A stretch of 64,000 bases of DNA from Flavobacteriales bacterium (lineage in GTDB: Bacteria > Bacteroidota > Bacteroidia > Flavobacteriales_F > PHOS-HE28), in assembly GCA_019638085.1 (NCBI GenBank), contig JAHBUL010000021.1:1-64000 (forward strand), read 5' to 3'. The notes beneath the pieces are model-generated. The model had not been told where the DNA came from and ran no database searches. It saw only the letters and a program-made list of their open reading frames with translations. Shown in pieces: positions 59,473-64,000 of this stretch; positions within the stretch are counted from its first letter, which is position 1; each line of letters starts with the position of its first letter. A program made the position numbers and the translations under genes.

Positions 59473-61770
59473 CTACTGGCACGATTCACAAAACAATCGT
59501 TTGATCTGGTAATTCCTCTTGATCTGGAAGTCTGAGTTCACCCAGGCACACCATCGGACTCGATCACTCTCCAGTGCTTTTTCAAGCACGTCAACATATA
59601 CGGTTGGGTCAGCCGTGTAGCTGGTGTAGTTCATGGTTTGTGCAAGCACGAACAAGCCGTTCCGGTTCAATTTGCCTTCCTTGAAGCGAGGAAGCAAATG
59701 GTCCAATGTCATCTCGTACATGCTCCAATTGTTGAAGAACAGGGCCAGGTCAACATCGTCCTCCGGCTTTAGCACGCTCTTTTTGAAATGATCAGCGATG
59801 TGATTGAACGCTGTGGAGATGTTGACAGCATCGTTCACTTGGCCGTAGTACTGAATGAAGGTCAGGTTCAAATTCAGGACCAGCTCTTGCGTTTCCTTCG
59901 GTGTGGAGAGCAATGCCATCTTCTTTGGATGGATCACATTGGAAAGGCGCTCTGCCGAGACATCCCAATTATTCAAGAGGGCCAGGCCTACCAAGGTGTA
60001 CAGGTGGTTGAGGTTAAAGCGCGCACGATCGTCCAGTTTGTCGGCTTGGTTCAGGCAAGCATGGATGAAGCTGGTGATCAGGTAGGGGTCTTGGAAGTAG
60101 TTGGATGACACCACGGCGGCATAATTGGCGATCACCGTTGGTTGCGTTTCGACAAACTCCAGCACCTGTGGCTCGAAAAGAAGGGCGGGATCATAGTGGG
60201 ACGATCGGTACATTTCGAAAAGCGCCTTGTTCGCGAGCCGGCTGTTGCCAGTGGCTACGGCGGTCCGGAGGTTGAATTCACCAAGTGTTCCTTCACTTTC
60301 ATCCTCATTGAACTCACCGAGATAATTGATCACCACTGTGGCCCTGCGCTGCGCCAGTAACAGCGAATCCCAGGGCAAGGATCTATCCCGATGCGCGAGA
60401 AACGTTTTGAGCGAGTCGTGCGAGATCTGCGTAAGGTCTTCCCGGTGGAAGTAGTTGAGCTGGAAGTTCATTTGATCCCAATTCTCCTCGGCGCGGATGC
60501 TGACGTTATCCGCAGAAACATCCAGTGCCCGGGTCACCTGATCTTGTATGAACGCCGCACGCGCGCTGTGGAGAAGTGCGTTCCGGGCTGCATCTCCCTC
60601 CACTGAACTGTAACAACGGATCTGGATGGAATGGATCGCGTCTCCGTAGGTTTCAATGGTCGGGAGCTGGATGGCGGAGGTGGAGCTCACTTGGAAGTCG
60701 TAATGCACGATCTGGCTCCGCACCACGCCCTGCTTTACCAATTGAACGGTCGGCTCATCTTGAATGAGCGGTTCGATGGGGCGTAGGTCGTATCGCTTAT
60801 GGGGGACCCATGCCGGGTACACGTACTTGCAGACCTTGCCATTCTTGATCAGCAACAAGGAAGGGGAGTATGGCTTCCCTTGAAGTTCGGCGGGGATGTC
60901 CGCGATCTTGGCGATCACGCGGTAGTCACTTTCGGCGCGGTTATGCGCAAGGATCGTGGGAGCGAAATAGGGCTTCAACAAGATGCCATCATACAGGGGG
61001 GAGAGGTCCAATTGGTTGGGCTGCCCGCAGAGCAACTGATCCCGGGAGACAAGATCCACGGCAATGCCATCGTTCGGTCCGGACAGGATGTGCTTGAAGT
61101 AGGAGATGTCGTGGAAGTACAGCGTCACCTGGTTTCCTTCAATGCGCAGGTCGTTACCCAAGTTCATGATCACGTTCGAGTAGATGTCGAAGTCCTTCCC
61201 GCAATCCATCGTTTCACCCAGGCCGAATGCATTGCTCGAAAGCTGCCCCGGCACCTGATGTCCCTTTGTCCCGAAAACATGGGTTGCATAAACGGTGCGC
61301 TTGACCGCATTCGCTTTGAACCCCAGATCGCCAAATACATATTCCGGTTCCGTCATATTCGCATAGTGGCCGGGGGAGTTGAGCCAGCTATTGAACATCT
61401 CAGTGGCAAGTGCGTGAAGGTCCTTGCTTTTAAGCGGGAAGTTTTGCGGGGTGGAATAGAGCACGTTCTCACCGACGGTGAGGAGATCAGTACCCTTGAA
61501 GGCCACCACCCTGTCTTTTGGTGTGGCGTATTTCGGCTGCTTCTCCGTATGCGTGAGCAGGTCACGCGCGGCCATGTAGTCGCTATGGAATTGCGCAGCT
61601 TTCTTCAAGGTGTCATTGAATAGGAGGGGCTGCAGTCCTTTGCTTATCCGGAGGCTGTTGATCTGCTCGGCAAGGTCGAGACGCAGGATCTCCGCATCCT
61701 TGTCGGTCAGTTGGGAAAACGCAATACGCGGGAGTAGGCATACCAAGAGGAAGAGAAGCCGGAGGGTCAT
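59473..61770 (-). CDS. Secreted CAP-domain protein with long C-terminal region
   Basis: About 765 residues from MTLRLLFLLVCLLPRIAFSQ. The start has a TACCTTCG box upstream at 61804-61811 (minus strand). Residues about 28-150 form a CAP/SCP domain (AEQINSLRISKGLQPLLFND, then HTEKQPKYATPKDRV, FNSWLNSPGHYANMTEPEYV). A middle beta region includes an OmpA-like stretch (IRCYSSVEGDAARNALLHSA). The C-terminal third is helical. Probably exported; no sorting tail is seen. Confidence 0.85.
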   Translation of the reverse strand: MTLRLLFLLVCLLPRIAFSQLTDKDAEILRLDLAEQINSLRISKGLQPLLFNDTLKKAAQFHSDYMAARDLLTHTEKQPKYATPKDRVVAFKGTDLLTVGENVLYSTPQNFPLKSKDLHALATEMFNSWLNSPGHYANMTEPEYVFGDLGFKANAVKRTVYATHVFGTKGHQVPGQLSSNAFGLGETMDCGKDFDIYSNVIMNLGNDLRIEGNQVTLYFHDISYFKHILSGPNDGIAVDLVSRDQLLCGQPNQLDLSPLYDGILLKPYFAPTILAHNRAESDYRVIAKIADIPAELQGKPYSPSLLLIKNGKVCKYVYPAWVPHKRYDLRPIEPLIQDEPTVQLVKQGVVRSQIVHYDFQVSSTSAIQLPTIETYGDAIHSIQIRCYSSVEGDAARNALLHSARAAFIQDQVTRALDVSADNVSIRAEENWDQMNFQLNYFHREDLTQISHDSLKTFLAHRDRSLPWDSLLLAQRRATVVINYLGEFNEDESEGTLGEFNLRTAVATGNSRLANKALFEMYRSSHYDPALLFEPQVLEFVETQPTVIANYAAVVSSNYFQDPYLITSFIHACLNQADKLDDRARFNLNHLYTLVGLALLNNWDVSAERLSNVIHPKKMALLSTPKETQELVLNLNLTFIQYYGQVNDAVNISTAFNHIADHFKKSVLKPEDDVDLALFFNNWSMYEMTLDHLLPRFKEGKLNRNGLFVLAQTMNYTSYTADPTVYVDVLEKALESDRVRWCAWVNSDFQIKRNYQIKRLFCESCQ

Positions 61771-61803
61771 GGTATGGGTAGTGAAGGAATGGTCGCTCGT
61801 TGC

Positions 61804-61811
61804 CGAAGGTA
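61804..61811 (-). promoter_or_regulatory. Candidate -7 box TACCTTCG of the CAP-domain gene
   Basis: TANNTTCG variant upstream of the ATG at 61770 and inside the longer alternative ORF. Confidence 0.4.
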
Positions 61812-61880
61812 CATGGGGGGGATGCCAGCAACGAAGACAGGAAAATACACAAGGATCTGAGCCTCGGTGCCCAACTGCTG

Positions 61881-61953
61881 GCGCTCGTGTGTCGCGAGTG
61901 CCGGCAATTGGGCATCGCGTGATTACCCGCACTCGCGACACGCGAGCGCTATC
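61881..61953. repeat. Inverted CACTCGCGACACGCGAGCGC repeat, upstream copy
   Basis: GCGCTCGTGTGTCGCGAGTG (61881-61900) faces CACTCGCGACACGCGAGCGC (61930-61949), differing by one base when inverted. The second arm continues CTATC and the same 24 bases recur at 63023-63046. Confidence 0.65.
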
Positions 61954-61981
61954 GGGGAAGATCCAACGTCGTTCTCACCCC

Positions 61982-62620
61982 TTACTTCTTCTTCGCAACC
62001 AGCTTGATGATCACCGGTAAGGTCACGATCAGGATAATGGTGAGGATCACATACTCCAAATTACGTCTCACCCACGGATTATCTCCCAGCACGTACCCCA
62101 AGGAGGTAAGGCTCCCCACCCAGATGATGGCTCCCAGTATATTGTAGAACGTGAATGTCTTGTAGTCCATCTTCACCGTTCCGGCCACAATGGGCGCGAA
62201 CGTCCTCACGATGGGCAGGAAGCGGGCAATGGCAATGGCGAACCCTCCCTTGTTGGCATAGAATTCATGCGCGGCGTTCATATGCTTCCTTTTCAGGAAC
62301 CATGTATCCTCCTTGCGATTGAAAACATAGGTAAAGCGAGTTCCGAACCAATAGCCCAGGAAGTTGCCGAGCGTGGTGGAGACCATGAACAGCAGCATCC
62401 AGAACAACAGGTTCAGGAATTGGGAACTGAACGGATAGGCTTCCTCGGCGGAGGCAATGACCATCCCGGAGATGAACAGCAAGGGGTCGCCGGGCAGGAA
62501 GAAGCCGAAGAACACCCCGGTTTCGATGAAGATGATCAGAAGGACCAGGATGAGTCCTCCATTGCGCATGATCCAATCCGGATCCAGGAGGTGCTGGAAG
62601 GATTCAAGAATTACATCCAT
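61982..62620 (-). CDS. DedA family membrane protein
   Basis: 212 residues, five or six helices. DedA signature FIETGVFFGFFLPGDPLLFI, then ARFLPIVRTFAPIVAGTVKM with the conserved Arg residues of the re-entrant loop. The family moves undecaprenyl phosphate or other lipids across membranes. Confidence 0.93.
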   Translation of the reverse strand: MDVILESFQHLLDPDWIMRNGGLILVLLIIFIETGVFFGFFLPGDPLLFISGMVIASAEEAYPFSSQFLNLLFWMLLFMVSTTLGNFLGYWFGTRFTYVFNRKEDTWFLKRKHMNAAHEFYANKGGFAIAIARFLPIVRTFAPIVAGTVKMDYKTFTFYNILGAIIWVGSLTSLGYVLGDNPWVRRNLEYVILTIILIVTLPVIIKLVAKKK

Positions 62621-63080
62621 TCAATTCCAGATGACCCCTACTTCTGTTTGATCGTTGAGCAGCGGTGAAAATACAGCGAACCGGTGGGATGCCGCGCTAG
62701 TTGGGTTTATTTCGGAACTCGGGTCCTTGGAGCGACCCCCCCGGGCGGGTTCTCGGGCAAGATCATTAGGTCAAGAGATGGATGCTCGGTCTCCACACGC
62801 TCCGAAGGGTCGAAGGCCCGAGTGTGTTCCTGTTCAGGGCTTCCGGCCCCGGTCTGAGTTGTGGTGCCTTCGGAATTCGTCGGGCCGGAGGCCCTGGATG
62901 CCGCCCACTCGGGAAAAACCCGAGCGGGTGCCCGTGTTGAGGACACACGGGCCCTGATGCTGGCGCTTGCGTGGCCCGAGTGCCAGCATCTGGCCTGCGA
63001 GTGCGCTTCGAGTGATCGCTCGCACTCGCGACACGCGAGCGCTATCCCGAAGCGTGGACGTTCGCGCTACCGTGCTGCGG
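62621..63080. repeat. 460-base gene-free region packed with imperfect palindromes
   Basis: No credible gene. It contains CGAAGGGTCGAAGGCCC (62803-62819), also found at 5079-5095, and hairpins based on CTCGGGAAAAACCCGAG (62909-62925) and GTGTTGAGGACACACGG. A second copy of CACTCGCGACACGCGAGCGC is at 63023-63042. The region behaves as a dense repeat island between DedA and DoxX. Confidence 0.6.
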
Positions 63081-63524
63081 CTATGATCCCCCCTTTTGCG
63101 CAGAACCGTACTTCGACCAGATCAAATGATCAATGGAGAATCTGCCCGGCCCGGCGATCAGGAGGGACAGGTACACCAGGCTATGCAGCAATGGCAGTTC
63201 CTGCTTTCCGAATCCATCGGTCGCATGCACGATCAGGGCTGCCACCAGCATGGTGATCAGCAAGGGAATGGCGGCTGCGCGGGTCGCGAATCCCATGATC
63301 AGGAGCAGGGAGCAGAAGAATTCCGCGAATACCGCAAGCGCCAGGGAGATCGGCGCGCCCACGCCAAGAGGGTCGGAGAAGCGTATCGGCTCGTCCCCGA
63401 ACAAGCGGGTGAACTTGCCCATGCCGTGTGTCAGCATGAAGATGCCGATGCCGACGCGGAGCAGCAGGAGTACCGTATCGATCCGCGTGGAGTATTCGCC
63501 CGGGTTGAAAAGGACCTTGATCAT
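63081..63524 (-). CDS. DoxX family membrane protein
   Basis: 147 residues, four helices. DoxX-type phrases VLLLLRVGIGIFMLTHGMGK, FAEFFCSLLLIMGFATRAAA and SLVYLSLLIAGPGRFSIDHL. Members are small inner-membrane proteins linked to thiol and respiratory stress; the exact role is unclear. The pirin gene upstream is on the same strand. Confidence 0.9.
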   Translation of the reverse strand: MIKVLFNPGEYSTRIDTVLLLLRVGIGIFMLTHGMGKFTRLFGDEPIRFSDPLGVGAPISLALAVFAEFFCSLLLIMGFATRAAAIPLLITMLVAALIVHATDGFGKQELPLLHSLVYLSLLIAGPGRFSIDHLIWSKYGSAQKGGS

Positions 63525-63677
63525 TCGTTCTTTATTGGTCTATGTTGAGTTGTTCGCTGTTCCCTAAGTGGCCATCCACGGTGCCTGAATATGCCATCGT
63601 GCTGCTAACCGATCCCCAGCAGCAAACAACTTGGTCAGCCCGCGTTGGCCGGTCGTTCCGGGGTCTCCCGCAATTGA

Positions 63678-64000
63678 TCAGATGCTCATCGGGACGTCCA
63701 TCAGCAGCACGCGGGAACCGGTGGTGGCTTTCACCGTGATCGCATCCGTATCCCATACGCCCATGCCATCCCTTTTCGAAAGCTTCTCGCCGTTGATCTC
63801 CACGTCCCCTTCCAGGATGAACGCGTACACACCGTTCCCGGCTCTCCTGATGCTGTACTTCTCCGCGTGCCCGGCATCAAAGTTACCGAGGTGGAACCAA
63901 GCGTCCTGATTGATCCACACCCCTTGGTCATCCGGGTCGGGGGAGAGGACCTGATAGAATGCGTTCTGCTTCTGGATGTCACGGATCGAGATCTGGTCGT
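63678..64000 (-). CDS. Pirin family bicupin protein, 5' end outside the window
   Basis: The last about 106 codons are present; the frame is open to the window edge. Translation gives SIRDIQKQNAFYQVLSPDP, then QGVWINQDAWFHLGNFDAG, a C-terminal cupin barrel (GNGVYAFILEGDVEINGEKL) and TTGSRVLLMDVPMSI. Pirins are bicupins, some with quercetinase activity, others regulatory. Metal ligands are mostly in the missing N-terminal half. Confidence 0.85.
   Translation of the reverse strand, partial: DQISIRDIQKQNAFYQVLSPDPDDQGVWINQDAWFHLGNFDAGHAEKYSIRRAGNGVYAFILEGDVEINGEKLSKRDGMGVWDTDAITVKATTGSRVLLMDVPMSI

Overview
The window looks like chromosomal DNA of a GC-rich member of the Bacteroidota, probably Flavobacteriales-like. 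The evidence is family content: DUF4249 next to a TonB-dependent receptor, DUF3078 and DUF4421 proteins, and secreted proteins ending in type A or type B sorting domains of the type IX secretion system (T9SS). Several genes also have Bacteroidota-type -7 boxes (TANNTTTG, here often TANNTTCG). The genus is not resolved. Most genes are ordinary housekeeping or envelope genes in short operons. Interspersed are small A+T-rich accessory genes and an unusually rich set of short palindromic and heptamer-period repeats.

Layout. 0-6.5 kb: an A+T-rich orphan, a tyrosine recombinase, a Nudix hydrolase, a double TonB_C protein, a Smr protein, RNase P RNA (rnpB), an A+T-rich PD-(D/E)XK-like protein and a DUF1287 protein. 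6.5-12.4 kb: a T9SS type B adhesin-like protein, two coupled exported proteins, an arginase-family hydrolase and trxB. 12.6-16.2 kb: a DUF4249 lipoprotein and TonB-dependent receptor pair. 16.3-20.2 kb: a NarL-type response regulator, an unknown gene, a TPR histidine kinase and a short membrane peptide; a shared inverted repeat lies before the regulator and before the peptide. 20.2-20.7 kb: tRNA-Pro(GGG) followed by three degenerate tRNA-Pro-like tandem units. 20.9-25.4 kb: an M1 peptidase, a T9SS tail remnant, a LamG T9SS protein, a GIY-YIG-like protein and an esterase. 25.4-33.8 kb: a fused E1 alpha/beta dehydrogenase, small membrane proteins, an S4 RNA-binding protein, tRNA-Arg(CCG), a lipoprotein, typA and DUF4421. 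34-41 kb: an exported alpha/alpha-toroid-like protein, a plastocyanin-like T9SS protein, a fatty acid hydroxylase, a TonB-dependent receptor, tRNA-Val(GAC) and DUF3078. 41-50 kb: MarR, GT39-like, smpB, a CvfB-like protein, exported unknowns, a gltP-like remnant and a CPA2 antiporter. 50-64 kb: TPR and other exported proteins, a broken PIN toxin next to its probable antitoxin, an SRPBCC membrane protein, DUF4256, LemA with DUF2207, an HD phosphohydrolase, a CAP-domain protein, DedA, DoxX and a partial pirin.

Working together: LemA and DUF2207, GT39 and smpB, E1 and the esterase, and the 8.6/9.3 kb exported pair overlap at start/stop codons and are probably translationally coupled. The response regulator and histidine kinase probably form one signalling system. 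The most unusual feature is the tRNA-Pro-derived array. In it the T-loop is replaced by a palindrome that also occurs on its own elsewhere in the window, the anticodon arm is replaced by other hairpins, and each unit keeps a terminator-like hairpin. All functional statements are read from sequence and family knowledge; no searches were run.
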